From Moorella sp. E308F (GTDB lineage: Bacteria > Bacillota > DSM-521 > Neomoorellales > Neomoorellaceae): 64,000 nucleotides of DNA. The translations under genes were made by a program, and so were the position numbers. The notes under the pieces were generated by a model. That model did not search any database. It had not been told where the DNA came from and saw only the letters and a program-made list of their open reading frames with translations. The stretch is taken from positions 1,173,583 through 1,237,582 of the forward strand of contig NZ_BJKN01000001.1 of NCBI RefSeq assembly GCF_006538365.1, written 5' to 3'. Positions 30,685 through 39,048 of the stretch are shown here, in pieces. Position 1 is the first letter of the stretch, and the number at the start of each line of letters is the position of its first letter.

Positions 30685-31354
30685 AGAAAGGGTGGAGCGC
30701 TTTAACCTGGCCGAGCGCCTGGGTCACTGGAGCCATGGTATCTCCTTTGTCGTCCTGCTGCTCACTGGTTCAGCCCTGGTCTTCCGGGGTTACGCCAGCT
30801 TGATAGGACCCGAAGGGTTGCGTCTCTTTCGCAGCATTCATCACGTTATGGCCTATCCCTTTACTTTCCTAACGGTAATTATCCTCCTTTTTGGTACGCC
30901 GCGAAGTACATGGCAATGGCTGAAGGAGTGCCTTACCTGGGGCCAGGACGACTTCCGCTTTATTGCCGCTTTCCCCCGGGAATTTTTCGGGCTGAAGGTG
31001 CAGCTCCCGGAGCAGGGCAAATTTAACGCCGGGGAAAAGCTCAATTCCCTCCTGACCATTGCCGGCTCTATTTTAATGGCCGCTACCGGCTGGATCTTGC
31101 TTCTGCGGGACAGCGTGGCTCCTGCCCTGGTGGCCTGGGCCCTGCCTCTGCATTCGGCCGGAGCCCTGGTTATGGGCGGGGTCATCCTGGGCCATATTTA
31201 CCTGGCCCTGGGTCACCCCAATTCCCGCGAGTCCATCAACGGCATGCTATCGGGTAAGGTAGCGGCCAGGTTTGCCCGCGAACACCATGCCCGCTGGTAC
31301 CGGAAACTAAGAGCTGGAGAGGATCAGGTGAAAGGACAACAAAAAATTGCTTGA
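30677..31354 (+). CDS. membrane cytochrome b subunit (formate dehydrogenase gamma-like)
   Basis: 225 aa, four membrane helices. Haem-ligand histidines are visible in LAERLGHWSHGISF, RSIHHVMAYPFTF and VILGHIYLALGHP. It oxidises quinol and hands electrons to the Fe-S subunit; it resembles FdnI/PhsC-type cytochromes rather than the NrfD type. It overlaps the Fe-S gene by 8 bp, with GGGGCGG upstream. A quinone pool is implied. It ends the three-gene reductase operon. Confidence 0.9.
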   Translation: MTEERVERFNLAERLGHWSHGISFVVLLLTGSALVFRGYASLIGPEGLRLFRSIHHVMAYPFTFLTVIILLFGTPRSTWQWLKECLTWGQDDFRFIAAFPREFFGLKVQLPEQGKFNAGEKLNSLLTIAGSILMAATGWILLLRDSVAPALVAWALPLHSAGALVMGGVILGHIYLALGHPNSRESINGMLSGKVAARFAREHHARWYRKLRAGEDQVKGQQKIA

Positions 31355-31370
31355 CAAGACCTGTCCGGTG

Positions 31371-31402
31371 TTGCCCTGGATTAATTCCAGGGCAATAATA
31401 TT
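31371..31402 (+). terminator. terminator of the reductase operon
   Basis: TTGCCCTGG pairs with CCAGGGCAA around ATTAATT, followed by TAATATTATTTT. Confidence 0.75.
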
Positions 31403-31483
31403 ATTTTAGAAGGAAAAGGTTTGTTTTGTAGCGAAATAAACAGGAACTATGAGATAGACAAAAAGGTACAGGAGAGAAAAACA

Positions 31484-32479
31484 GTGGCAGGTGCAGGTCG
31501 CTATCAAAGGGGTGTCAGCGCCGTTATCCCGGCCTACAACGAGGCGGCTACGGTAGGTAAAGTAATTGAGACTTTAAAACAAGTGGCCAGCATCGCCGAA
31601 ATCATCGTGGTCAGCGACGGTTCGGAAGATGCTACGGCCAATGTGGCCCGCCGTCACGGTGCCCGGGTAATTGAGCTAGAAATCAATGGCGGTAAAGGGG
31701 CGGCCATGACCGTCGGTGCCCGTGCAGCCCGGGAAGACATTCTGCTTTTCCTGGATGCCGATCTGGAGGGGCTGACGGCAGCCCACGTCGAGGCCCTGGT
31801 TGCCCCTTTGCTGACCGACAGCGCGGATATGACGGTAGGCATCTTCAGCCGGGGGAGGTCGCTTACGGATCTGGCCCAGGTGGTGGCTCCTCACCTTTCC
31901 GGGCAGCGGGCCATCCGCAAAGAACTGTTTCTGGCGGTGGGGGCAGAAAAAAGCCGTTTTGAGGTCGAAGTATTGCTCACCAGTGAAGCCCGCGCCCGGC
32001 GCTGGCGGGTACAGAAAATACCCCTGGCCAATATGACCCATATCATGAAGGAAGAAAAGCGGGGGTTGTACCGGGGTGTAATCGCCCGTATGGGAATGTA
32101 TAAAGACATCCTGGGCTATATCTTGCGCCTGACGCGCAAAAAAATAAAAACACGTCCGGTAGCGATCCTGTTTTTACTGCTTTTCCTGGTGGCAGCCTTG
32201 AATTATGATATCCTGACCATGCGGGCTGCGGCAGCCGCAGCCCGGAATATTCCTGTTCTCGATCTTCCGGACGGGGGCAACCGCATTCTGGTCATTTCAC
32301 CCCACCCCGATGACGAAACCCTCGGTGCCGGGGGCCTCATCGCTGAGGCCAGAGACCGGGGGGATGCCATAAAGGTAGTTATTATGACCAACGGCGATGG
32401 TTTCCGGCGGGGAGTGGAAAAGTTCAACGGTCCTTTGCCGGCAGGGTCCAGGAGCTGGCGGGTGTCTGCTCCGGCCTGA
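31484..32479 (+). CDS. family-2 glycosyltransferase fused to a truncated PIG-L deacetylase
   Basis: 331 aa. The GT2 domain (~10-170) has VIPAYNEAATVG, VVSDGSEDATA, the DxD region FLDADLEGL and the late FEVEVLLTSEARARRWRV. One membrane segment (VAILFLLLFLVAALNYDIL) leads to the start of a PIG-L/LmbE deacetylase domain with its metal motif SPHPDDETLGAGGLI. After about 50 residues the PIG-L match stops at RRGVEKF and the frame ends in an unrelated tail (LPAGSRSWRVSAPA). The C-terminal half is lost at a deletion junction near 32421. GTG 31484 follows AGGAGAG; the frame extends upstream to a TTG at 31421. Confidence 0.75.
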   Translation: MAGAGRYQRGVSAVIPAYNEAATVGKVIETLKQVASIAEIIVVSDGSEDATANVARRHGARVIELEINGGKGAAMTVGARAAREDILLFLDADLEGLTAAHVEALVAPLLTDSADMTVGIFSRGRSLTDLAQVVAPHLSGQRAIRKELFLAVGAEKSRFEVEVLLTSEARARRWRVQKIPLANMTHIMKEEKRGLYRGVIARMGMYKDILGYILRLTRKKIKTRPVAILFLLLFLVAALNYDILTMRAAAAAARNIPVLDLPDGGNRILVISPHPDDETLGAGGLIAEARDRGDAIKVVIMTNGDGFRRGVEKFNGPLPAGSRSWRVSAPA

Positions 32480-33189
32480 TCGTCCCGGTGGGACACCTCT
32501 TCGACCAGGAGGAGCCTACCAATATCTGCGGCATGCACGTTCATATCAGCGGTTTCCCGGACCGCGAGCGGGCCTACCGCAACCTGGTCTACTTTTTGCC
32601 TCTCCTGGCCTTGCTGGTAATTAACTCTCCCGTTGCCGGCAACCGCTGTTACGGCCAGTCCTACCGGTGGGCAGAGGCTTTTGCCATCGGCCCTTTACGG
32701 GATGACAGGCGCTACCGTTTTCAGGATCTTATTGAATCCAAACGCCTGGGTACCCTGGAGATTCGGGTTTTCGACCCGGTGTGGGACCTGGAACGCATCC
32801 GGATTCTCCTGGAGTGTATCCAGGCCATCCTCCTGGCTGATGCAGATTATCCCGGTGATATAAAGGTTTATAATGGCCTTCGCCTGAAGGTAGCCAGAGA
32901 GGGTTACATAGAGGAATTACGCCCGGTTTACCGGGACTTAACCCGGCTCCTGCCGGTGCCGGAAGACCTGTTCCGCCGTACCCCGGCCGACACCGTCAAG
33001 GAACTCTGGCTCCGGGAGGGTACTCTGGCCACTTATGCCGCCCTGGACAATGCCTACCGCAATGGGGTCTTGAAGCCCCGGCCCTTGCGACCGGTAAAAG
33101 TCAGCTGGCCCTTGATGCTGGCCGGCTTTTGCGGTTATTATTTACCCAAAATGCCCTATAATATCAAGAAAGTGTGGTCGGAATGGTGA
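32422..33189 (+). pseudogene. C-terminal part of a GCS2/YbdK-like glutamate-cysteine ligase-family protein
   Basis: From about 32422 this frame reads GCS2-like sequence: SFAGRVQELAGVCSGLIVPV, NICGMHVHISGFPDRERAY, INSPVAGNRCYGQSYRW and KRLGTLEIRVFDPVWDLER. The N-terminal 120-150 residues of a normal ~370-aa carboxylate-amine ligase, with the EEE-type start, are missing. They are replaced by the out-of-frame PIG-L segment. GTG 32488 could start a 233-aa product, but it would lack half of the active site. Probably non-functional. Confidence 0.7.
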
Positions 33190-33899
33190 CCTTTTTTAAG
33201 ATCCTGGCGGGCCTTGCCGCCATCGGCGGTGGCATCTTCTGGTACCTGCGCAAGGTATGGTTTTATCGCGACCCGGTGCGGGTGGCGCCGCAAGAGGAAG
33301 GGGCCATCCTGGCCCCGGCCGACGGCAAAGTTGTCTATATCAAGCCCTTTCGCGATGGCCGGGTGGTAGCGGAGAAACTGGGCCGGCCCATTCCCATTGA
33401 GGAAATAATGAAAGCTCAGGGCCTTAGTAACAGGGGCTGGATCGTTGGTATCTATATGTCTCCCCTGGATGTCCATTTTAACTATGCTCCCATTGATGCC
33501 CGGGTGGAGAATATGGTCCATACCCAGGCCAGGGTGAATTTGCCCATGGTCGACCTGTGGGAATATATTCGCCTCACCTATCTCCGGCGGGCGGTAGATC
33601 TTTTCAGCCACCGCTACCGCCTGGTAAATGAACGATTGACCATCTTCTTAAGGGGCCGTGACGTGCAGCTGGCCATGGTGGAGATTGCCGATAAGTTTGT
33701 CAATAAGATCAAATGTTTTATCACTCCCGGCCAGGCCGTTACCCGGGGCCAGAAGGTCTCCTTTATCGAACGTGGTTCCCAGGTAGACCTGGTTATCTTC
33801 AAGGATGATGTAGAGTTTGCCGTCCGGGTGGGCCAGCAGGTTTACGGCGCCCGGACGGTGGTGGCCCGTTACCGGGCGGCAGGCAGGGCAGAGCAGTGA
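33183..33899 (+). CDS. psd: phosphatidylserine decarboxylase-like protein
   Basis: 238 aa from ATG 33183, overlapping the preceding stop. One N-terminal membrane segment, then the Psd fold: FYRDPVRV, ILAPADGKVVYIKPF, IYMSPLDVHFNYAPID and the self-cleavage site ERGSQVDLVIF around residue 197, where Gly-Ser becomes the pyruvoyl group. It forms phosphatidylethanolamine or an analogue by decarboxylation. The short form resembles the PSD-A/archaeal type. It is in one run with the GT/PIG-L genes and a DedA protein, a membrane-lipid or glycolipid theme (inference). Confidence 0.85.
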   Translation: MVTFFKILAGLAAIGGGIFWYLRKVWFYRDPVRVAPQEEGAILAPADGKVVYIKPFRDGRVVAEKLGRPIPIEEIMKAQGLSNRGWIVGIYMSPLDVHFNYAPIDARVENMVHTQARVNLPMVDLWEYIRLTYLRRAVDLFSHRYRLVNERLTIFLRGRDVQLAMVEIADKFVNKIKCFITPGQAVTRGQKVSFIERGSQVDLVIFKDDVEFAVRVGQQVYGARTVVARYRAAGRAEQ

Positions 33900-34498
33900 C
33901 GGCCGTCCATGTCTATATGGCTCTCTTTGGCCTGCTGGTCGTTGAAGGTATGGGTGTCCCGGGCATCCCCTTTGAGCCGGTCTTCCTGGCCGCCGGTTAT
34001 TTAATCGAGCGCGGGGAGATGAACTTTTGGGGGGCAGTGACGGTCGGCAGCGCCGGCAATCTCCTGGGCAACTTGATAGGTTACTGGCTGGGGGCCAGGC
34101 CGGGGCGAGGCATAATCGAACGCTTTCTCCACCGGGGCTGGGGTCCGGACGGCCTGGCCACAACCCGGGACTGGCTGGACCGCTTTGGAGCGGCGGTAAT
34201 TATTTTTGCCCGCTGGTTTGGCCCCATCAGGACGCCGACCATCTTGGCAGCGGGTGTCCTGGGAATGAATCCCGGCATCTATGCCCTTTATTCAGCCCTG
34301 GGCGCCTTTACCTGGACTATGGCTTGGCAGTACGCCAGCTGGAAGGGGGCCCATTATCTCCTGGCGTGGTGGTACCTTTACCGCCGCTACGCCACCTGGT
34401 GGATGGATATCCTACTGGTCCTGGCATTCCTGGCGGTTACCGCCGGTTCTATCTATTATTGCTGGTACCGGCTAATGGTAAGAAATGGAAAAGAATAA
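33896..34498 (+). CDS. DedA/VTT-family membrane protein
   Basis: 200 aa, about five membrane segments. DedA signatures: EGMGVPGIPFEPVFLAAGYL, GSAGNLLGNLIGYWLGA, and the FARWFGPIRTPTILAAGVLGM re-entrant loop with its conserved Arg, shown here from residues ~105-125. DedA proteins act as lipid scramblases or transporters, in part for PE or undecaprenyl phosphate. GTG 33896 overlaps the psd stop (GTGA), supporting a lipid-linked operon. Confidence 0.9.
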   Translation: MTAVHVYMALFGLLVVEGMGVPGIPFEPVFLAAGYLIERGEMNFWGAVTVGSAGNLLGNLIGYWLGARPGRGIIERFLHRGWGPDGLATTRDWLDRFGAAVIIFARWFGPIRTPTILAAGVLGMNPGIYALYSALGAFTWTMAWQYASWKGAHYLLAWWYLYRRYATWWMDILLVLAFLAVTAGSIYYCWYRLMVRNGKE

Positions 34499-34500
34499 GT

Positions 34501-34529
34501 TTGACAAATCCCGTATCTTGTGTTAAAAT
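34501..34529 (+). promoter_or_regulatory. promoter of the c-di-AMP riboswitch transcript
   Basis: TTGACA at 34501-34506 and TAAAAT at 34524-34529 with 17 bp between, ending about 27 bp before the aptamer. Confidence 0.8.
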
Positions 34530-34555
34530 TATTTAGAACAAATGAATAAAAGCAG

Positions 34556-34765
34556 AGCGCTGAATCCCTTTTCAGGGAACGGGGGAACCAGTCTTTTGGG
34601 GTGAATCCCCGCGCTCAGTAGTCTTTACGTCTTCCCTAAAATCCCGTTATCCTAAAGGAAATTTTGGATAAAGCAAAGGAGCAACGGAAGAGAAACTGAG
34701 TGCGGGGTAGGGTTAGCTTTCGACCCGAACCCGGCAGCTAACTTCGTAAGCGTGGAAAGTGAAAG
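34556..34765 (+). promoter_or_regulatory. c-di-AMP riboswitch (ydaO/yuaA)
   Basis: Conserved ydaO blocks in order: GCGCTGAATCCC, ACGGGGGAACCA, TTTTGGGGTGAATCCCCGC, a variable hairpin region at 34620-34700, then GGGTAGGGTTAGCTTTCGAC, CCGAACCCGGCAGCTAAC and TTCGTAAGCGTG. The class binds cyclic di-AMP and usually switches off genes for osmolyte or K+ uptake and cell-wall remodelling (established). A strong terminator follows, then an aminomutase gene. Confidence 0.93.
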
Positions 34766-34796
34766 AGGCATCGTACCCCTTTAATTTCTTGTACCC

Positions 34797-34828
34797 AAAA
34801 CCCCGGTTCAGGCCGGGGTTTTATTTTA
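34797..34828 (+). terminator. terminator, c-di-AMP riboswitch expression platform
   Basis: AAAACCCCGG pairs with CCGGGGTTTT and is followed by ATTTTAT. It stands 25 bp before the start codon of the aminomutase. Confidence 0.88.
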
Positions 34829-34852
34829 TAACAGGAAGGGAGGTAGAAACTC

Positions 34853-36136
34853 GTGAGTGTCTGTCCAAACAAAGGGAAGCTGATGAGTAGAGAAGCCAAA
34901 AGGGAAATTGCATTGCAAAGGGCAGCTGAGTTAAAGGCCAGGATTATTGATTACCTGGACGCCAGAGATGCCATCCCCAGCGGTTTGGAAGTCGCAGCGG
35001 AGATTGAAGCCAGCCGGCAGCGGATTATGGCCTATTTTGGTGCCAGTGAAGATGACTGGCAAGACTGGCGCTGGCAATTGCAGCATCGGATTACCTCGGT
35101 TGACGTCCTGGGGGAATTAATTCCCTTAACCGAAGCGGAAAAGGAAGCCATCAAGCGGGTCGAGCGTACCTACCGCTGGGCCGTTTCGCCCTATTATCTT
35201 TCTCTCATGGGCAAAGATGCCAGCTGCCCCATCCGGCGGCAGGCCTTACCCAGTGCCGCCGAGTTGGAGGATAAGGTCGGGGTACTCGACCCCATGGATG
35301 AGGAGCTGACGTCACCGGCACCGGCCATTACCCGGCGTTACCCCGACCGCTTGATTATTAACGTCACCAACCAGTGTGCCATGTACTGCCGCCACTGCCA
35401 GCGGCGCCGCAATATCGGTGAAGTTGACCGGAGCCGCAGCCGCCGGGAGCTGGAGCGGGCCCTGGAGTATATTCGCCGCAACAAAGAAATACGCGATGTC
35501 CTGATCACCGGCGGCGACGCTTTAATGCTGAGTGACGCCACAATCGACTGGCTGTTAACGGAACTGGATAATATACCTCATGTGGAGATTAAGCGCCTGG
35601 GCACCCGGGTGCCGGTTACTTTGCCTCAGCGTATTACGGCGGAATTATGCCGGGTACTGGCCAAGCACCCGCCGATTTACCTTAATACCCAGTTTAACCA
35701 CCCCCGGGAGGTTACGGCGGCAGCGAAAGCGGCCTGCGATCGCCTGGTGCAGGCCGGGGTGGTCCTGGGAAACCAGGCGGTTTTATTAAAGGGCATCAAT
35801 AACCATCCCTTTGTTATGAGGAAGCTCAACCAGGAACTGTTGAAAATCCGGGTACGGCCCTATTATATCTTCCACGCCAAGCCGGTTAAAGGGACGACTC
35901 ACTTTATCACTTCCATTGAGGAAGGCGTGGAAATAATGGAGCAGCTGCGCGGTTATACTTCCGGCCTGGCCGTACCTACCTATATAATCAACGCACCCCA
36001 CGGGCTGGGCAAGACGCCCATTTTACCACAGTATGTGCTGGCCTGCAATGACGACCAGGTCATCCTGCGGACCTGGGAAAAGCGGACCCTCTTTTACCCC
36101 AACCTGGGATGCCAGAAAGAACAGACTAAGGCTTAA
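34853..36136 (+). CDS. eam: glutamate 2,3-aminomutase-like radical SAM enzyme (KamA family)
   Basis: 427 aa. The radical SAM cluster is C175-x3-C179-x2-C182 (NQCAMYCRHCQRRRNIG), with the GGDALMLSD patch and the PLP lysine at about 387 (GLGKTP). In lysine 2,3-aminomutase two aspartates (Asp293 and Asp330 of the clostridial enzyme) bind the lysine side chain. The equivalent positions here are Lys343 (FHAKPVKG) and Asn380 (IINAPHG), the replacements reported for glutamate 2,3-aminomutase. So the likely product is beta-glutamate, an osmolyte. GTG 34853 follows GGGAGGT; an ATG at 34883 is possible. It is a single gene led by the c-di-AMP riboswitch. Confidence 0.85.
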   Translation: MSVCPNKGKLMSREAKREIALQRAAELKARIIDYLDARDAIPSGLEVAAEIEASRQRIMAYFGASEDDWQDWRWQLQHRITSVDVLGELIPLTEAEKEAIKRVERTYRWAVSPYYLSLMGKDASCPIRRQALPSAAELEDKVGVLDPMDEELTSPAPAITRRYPDRLIINVTNQCAMYCRHCQRRRNIGEVDRSRSRRELERALEYIRRNKEIRDVLITGGDALMLSDATIDWLLTELDNIPHVEIKRLGTRVPVTLPQRITAELCRVLAKHPPIYLNTQFNHPREVTAAAKAACDRLVQAGVVLGNQAVLLKGINNHPFVMRKLNQELLKIRVRPYYIFHAKPVKGTTHFITSIEEGVEIMEQLRGYTSGLAVPTYIINAPHGLGKTPILPQYVLACNDDQVILRTWEKRTLFYPNLGCQKEQTKA

Positions 36137-36140
36137 AACA

Positions 36141-36169
36141 AAAGCGCCGGGCAATTCCGGCGCTTTTTA
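36141..36169 (+). terminator. terminator of the aminomutase gene
   Basis: AAAGCGCCGG pairs with CCGGCGCTTT around GCAATT, then TTTAC. Confidence 0.85.
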
Positions 36170-36305
36170 CATACCATCTCCCTGATGGGAGCCCGGTGAC
36201 ACATTAAAATCCAAATAAAATAAACGTAACACCGTTCCTGATACCGGACCATAATTTACCAAAATCTCTGGCATATTCGGCATAAAACAAGAGAATCCTT
36301 GTTTA

Positions 36306-36334
36306 TTGACCGTTAAATTTTCCTGTGGTAGGAT
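36306..36334 (+). promoter_or_regulatory. putative promoter of the amidohydrolase gene
   Basis: TTGACC at 36306-36311 and TAGGAT at 36329-36334, 17 bp apart, about 50 bp before the start codon. Confidence 0.5.
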
Positions 36335-36386
36335 TAAGATTGGGTTAAATATAAACCAATATAATTATCAGGAAGGAAGATAAAAA

Positions 36387-37610
36387 TTGAATGATTTGTT
36401 AATCAGGCGCGCGCGGCTCATGGATGAGCCGGGAACTGTTGATGTAGCCATTAAAGACGGATACATTGTTGCCGCCGGGGGAGGAGTGGCCGGCTCGGCC
36501 CGGCAAATGGTCGATGCGGCAGGGAGACTCCTGATACCGGCCTTTGTCGATGCCCATACCCACCTGGACAAGGCCCTGACGGCGCCCCAGGAAGGCGCAG
36601 GCTCCCTGGCCGAAGCCATTGAGGATTTCCAGCGGCGCAGCCGCAAAATGGATAAAAATGATTTTATCGACCGCGGCCGCCGGGTGCTTAAAATGGCTCT
36701 GCGCCATGGGACGGCCACCATGCGCACCCATATTACCGTCAACGAAGCCCTGGGCCTGCGAGGTGTGGAAGCGGCCCTGGAACTCAAGGAAGAATTTGCC
36801 GGGAGAGTTGACCTGCAAGTATTTGCCATGCCCGGTGAATTGGAACCGGCACCGGCACCACCTTTAAAGGAACTCATGGAAGAAGCACTGCGCCTGGGGG
36901 TAGACGGCCTGGGCGGTGCCCCCCACCTGTCCGAAAGGATGCAGGAATGGGTAGATTATATCTTTGACCTGGCCGTGCGTTATAATGTCTTGATTGATTT
37001 CCACGTTGATGAGACGGATGCTCCTTCGGTTGCCTCCCTGGATTATATAGCGGCTAAAACCATCCAGACCGGCTTCCAGGGCCGGGTGGTGGCCGGTCAC
37101 TGCTGCGGCCTGGCGGCTGTGGACGAGGAGAAGGCTATCCGGACCATTGCCGCCGTGAAAGAGGCGGGCATCAGCGTTATTACTTTACCATCTTGCAATC
37201 TCTACCTCATGGGCCGCCGGGATAAGGGCCTGGTGCGACGCGGGGTTACCAGGGTCAGGGAGCTCCAGGCAGCGGGAGTAAATGTAGCCTATGCTTCCGA
37301 CAACATCCGCGATGCCTTCCGCCCCTTTGGGAACGCCAATATGCTGGAGGAGGCCCTGATTACCGCCCAGGTACTGCAGATGGGAACGCCCCTGGAGCTC
37401 AAAAACGTTATGAAAATGGGCACCTATAACGCCGCGGCCGCCATTGGCCTTAAAGCTTACGGTGTTAAAGCCGGTGACCGGGCCGACCTGGTTCTCCTGG
37501 ATGCTACCAGCCCGGCTGAAGCTATCATTGGGCAGGTTGAAAAGGTCTGTGTCATAAAGGGCGGCCGGGTGGCCGTGCGGAACGACAAAAAAAGCGACAT
37601 CATTATTTAG
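36387..37610 (+). CDS. amidohydrolase, cytosine deaminase (CodA)-like
   Basis: 407 aa. Metal-dependent TIM-barrel hydrolase with a composite small beta domain at both ends. Metal and catalytic motifs: VDAHTHLDKAL, TMRTHITVN, DFHVDETD, VAGHCCGL and AYASDNIRDAF. These place it with cytosine deaminase / N-isopropylammelide hydrolase-type enzymes acting on cyclic amidines or amides. The exact substrate cannot be told. Start is TTG 36387 with AGGAAGGAAG upstream. No transporter or pyrimidine genes lie beside it. Confidence 0.85.
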   Translation: MNDLLIRRARLMDEPGTVDVAIKDGYIVAAGGGVAGSARQMVDAAGRLLIPAFVDAHTHLDKALTAPQEGAGSLAEAIEDFQRRSRKMDKNDFIDRGRRVLKMALRHGTATMRTHITVNEALGLRGVEAALELKEEFAGRVDLQVFAMPGELEPAPAPPLKELMEEALRLGVDGLGGAPHLSERMQEWVDYIFDLAVRYNVLIDFHVDETDAPSVASLDYIAAKTIQTGFQGRVVAGHCCGLAAVDEEKAIRTIAAVKEAGISVITLPSCNLYLMGRRDKGLVRRGVTRVRELQAAGVNVAYASDNIRDAFRPFGNANMLEEALITAQVLQMGTPLELKNVMKMGTYNAAAAIGLKAYGVKAGDRADLVLLDATSPAEAIIGQVEKVCVIKGGRVAVRNDKKSDIII

Positions 37611-37683
37611 CGGTTGCGTCAGGGAAAAGCAACGGTTATACTACAAGTAGCAAGCGACATTTTTTTACTGTGGAGGAATGAAC

Positions 37684-38454
37684 TTGTTAGTAGATCTCAA
37701 TCCAATTGCCTTTCACCTGGGACCTATAGCGGTGCGCTGGTACGGCATCTTTATGGCCCTCTCTTTCCTGGTGGGTTCCTGGTACCTGTACCGGGAGGGC
37801 ATGAAAAGAGGCCTGGAAGAAGACTTCCTCCTCAACCTGGCCATTATTGTCATTATCTCCGGCGTTATTGGGGCGCGGTTAATGTTTGTCCTGGCCAATT
37901 ACCCCACATGGTTTATAACAGACCGCATCCAGATACTTAAAATCTACGAAGGTGGCCTCTCCTGGCACGGCGGCCTCCTGGGGGGGTTCCTGGGTGGCTG
38001 GCTTTATGCCCGCTGGAAAAGAGTTGATGCCAACCAGTTGGCGGACCTGGTGGTACCGGGTCTGGCCTTCGGCTATTTCCTCGTGCGTATCGCCAACATC
38101 TTTAACCAAGAGGTCTTAGGCCGGCCTACGGATTTTTGGTTCGGCCGCTGGCCGGCCCAGGTCATAGGTTCGGCCATTGGCCTCCTTTTACTGGCCCGTT
38201 ATTTTTATGTCCAGAGCAAAAATCCACCCCACGGCTACCAGTTCTGGTCCTTTATTTTCTATCACCAGGTTTTACGGGCCGTTGTTGAGGAAACAGTGCG
38301 GGATAACCCCCTGGAAGTGTGGGGTTATATTGTTCCCCACTGGGGCCTGGGCTTCTTCACCCTGACCCAGCTTACCACCCCTCCCATCCTGCTTCTCGCT
38401 TATTACTTCATGCGGCGCTCGCGCCGGGCCGCCAGGTTAAAGTATCGCAGATGA
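37684..38454 (+). CDS. lgt: prolipoprotein diacylglyceryl transferase
   Basis: 256-258 aa, about seven membrane helices. Moves diacylglyceryl from phosphatidylglycerol to the lipobox cysteine of prolipoproteins. Signatures: VRWYGIFMALSFLVG, GARLMFVLANYP, the GGLSWHGGLLGGFLGGW loop, and RIANIFNQEVLGRPTD. TTG 37684 is preferred because GGAGG stands 7 bp before it; the ATG at 37678 is only one base past the ribosome site. Substrates in this window include PstS and the sugar-binding protein at 46665. Confidence 0.92.
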   Translation: MLVDLNPIAFHLGPIAVRWYGIFMALSFLVGSWYLYREGMKRGLEEDFLLNLAIIVIISGVIGARLMFVLANYPTWFITDRIQILKIYEGGLSWHGGLLGGFLGGWLYARWKRVDANQLADLVVPGLAFGYFLVRIANIFNQEVLGRPTDFWFGRWPAQVIGSAIGLLLLARYFYVQSKNPPHGYQFWSFIFYHQVLRAVVEETVRDNPLEVWGYIVPHWGLGFFTLTQLTTPPILLLAYYFMRRSRRAARLKYRR

Positions 38455-38617
38455 AGGCGGCCAGCGGCAGCGACCAACCTGTCGCCGGCCATGACCTTAT
38501 CCACCGCTGTCAGGGATTATTTTTAATTGAGATATAATCTCAGCTTTATTTGTTCTTAACCTGAGGGCGTTACAATTACAATTGAAAAGAACACAGCACC
38601 TCAGGGGGGTAGGACAA

Positions 38618-38800
38618 ATGTTGAGACAAAAATTAGTTGCCCTGCTTAAAGAATGTTACTGGCTCCTGGAAAAGACAGTGGAAGGACCGCGGGAACTGCG
38701 GCAGATGCAGGAGCAGGTGGCGCGCAAAATCGCTGAATTTGAAGGCCGGCAGCAAGTTCAGGCCAATTTTGGGGTAAGTGGGGGCAAAAAAGTTGCTTAA
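38618..38800 (+). CDS. small helical protein, unknown function
   Basis: 60 aa from ATG 38618 with AGGGGGG 9 bp upstream. Charged and helix-prone (LVALLKECYWLLEKTVEGP then QEQVARKIAEFEGRQQVQ), no cysteine motif, no membrane segment. Not recognised. It is followed by a clear terminator, so it appears to be a self-contained transcript. Confidence 0.6.
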   Translation: MLRQKLVALLKECYWLLEKTVEGPRELRQMQEQVARKIAEFEGRQQVQANFGVSGGKKVA

Positions 38801-38811
38801 AAAATATTAGC

Positions 38812-38855
38812 GGCGGGGTCCAGGCTTCAGAGACGGGACCCCGCCTTTCATTTTA
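38812..38855 (+). terminator. terminator after the small helical protein gene
   Basis: GGCGGGGTCC pairs with GGGACCCCGCC around a 13-nt loop, followed by TTTCATTTT. Confidence 0.8.
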
Positions 38856-39018
38856 CCGGGCCCCCTTGACCAGCATATCAATGAGGTCGGGAAGAGGAGA
38901 CCTGGACCGGGATAACCTCCAGGTAGCGCTGGAGGCAGTGGGGATGTGCTACAGCCAGGCCCCAGGAAGCGCCATAAGCTTCCAGGAGCGATAAAAAAGC
39001 GGGGGTATAGAGTAAATA
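38853..39018 (-). pseudogene. decayed coding remnant
   Basis: On the complement one frame reads YLLYTPAFLSLLEAYGAS then LAVAHPHCLQRYLEVIPVQV, and after a one-base shift continues DLIDMLVKGAR to a stop at 38855-38853. Composition and the clean tail suggest the end of a real gene. The start is missing and the frame is broken. Family not recognised. Confidence 0.35.
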
Positions 39019-39048
39019 CCACCCGCCCGCTCACAGGGCCATTATGGT

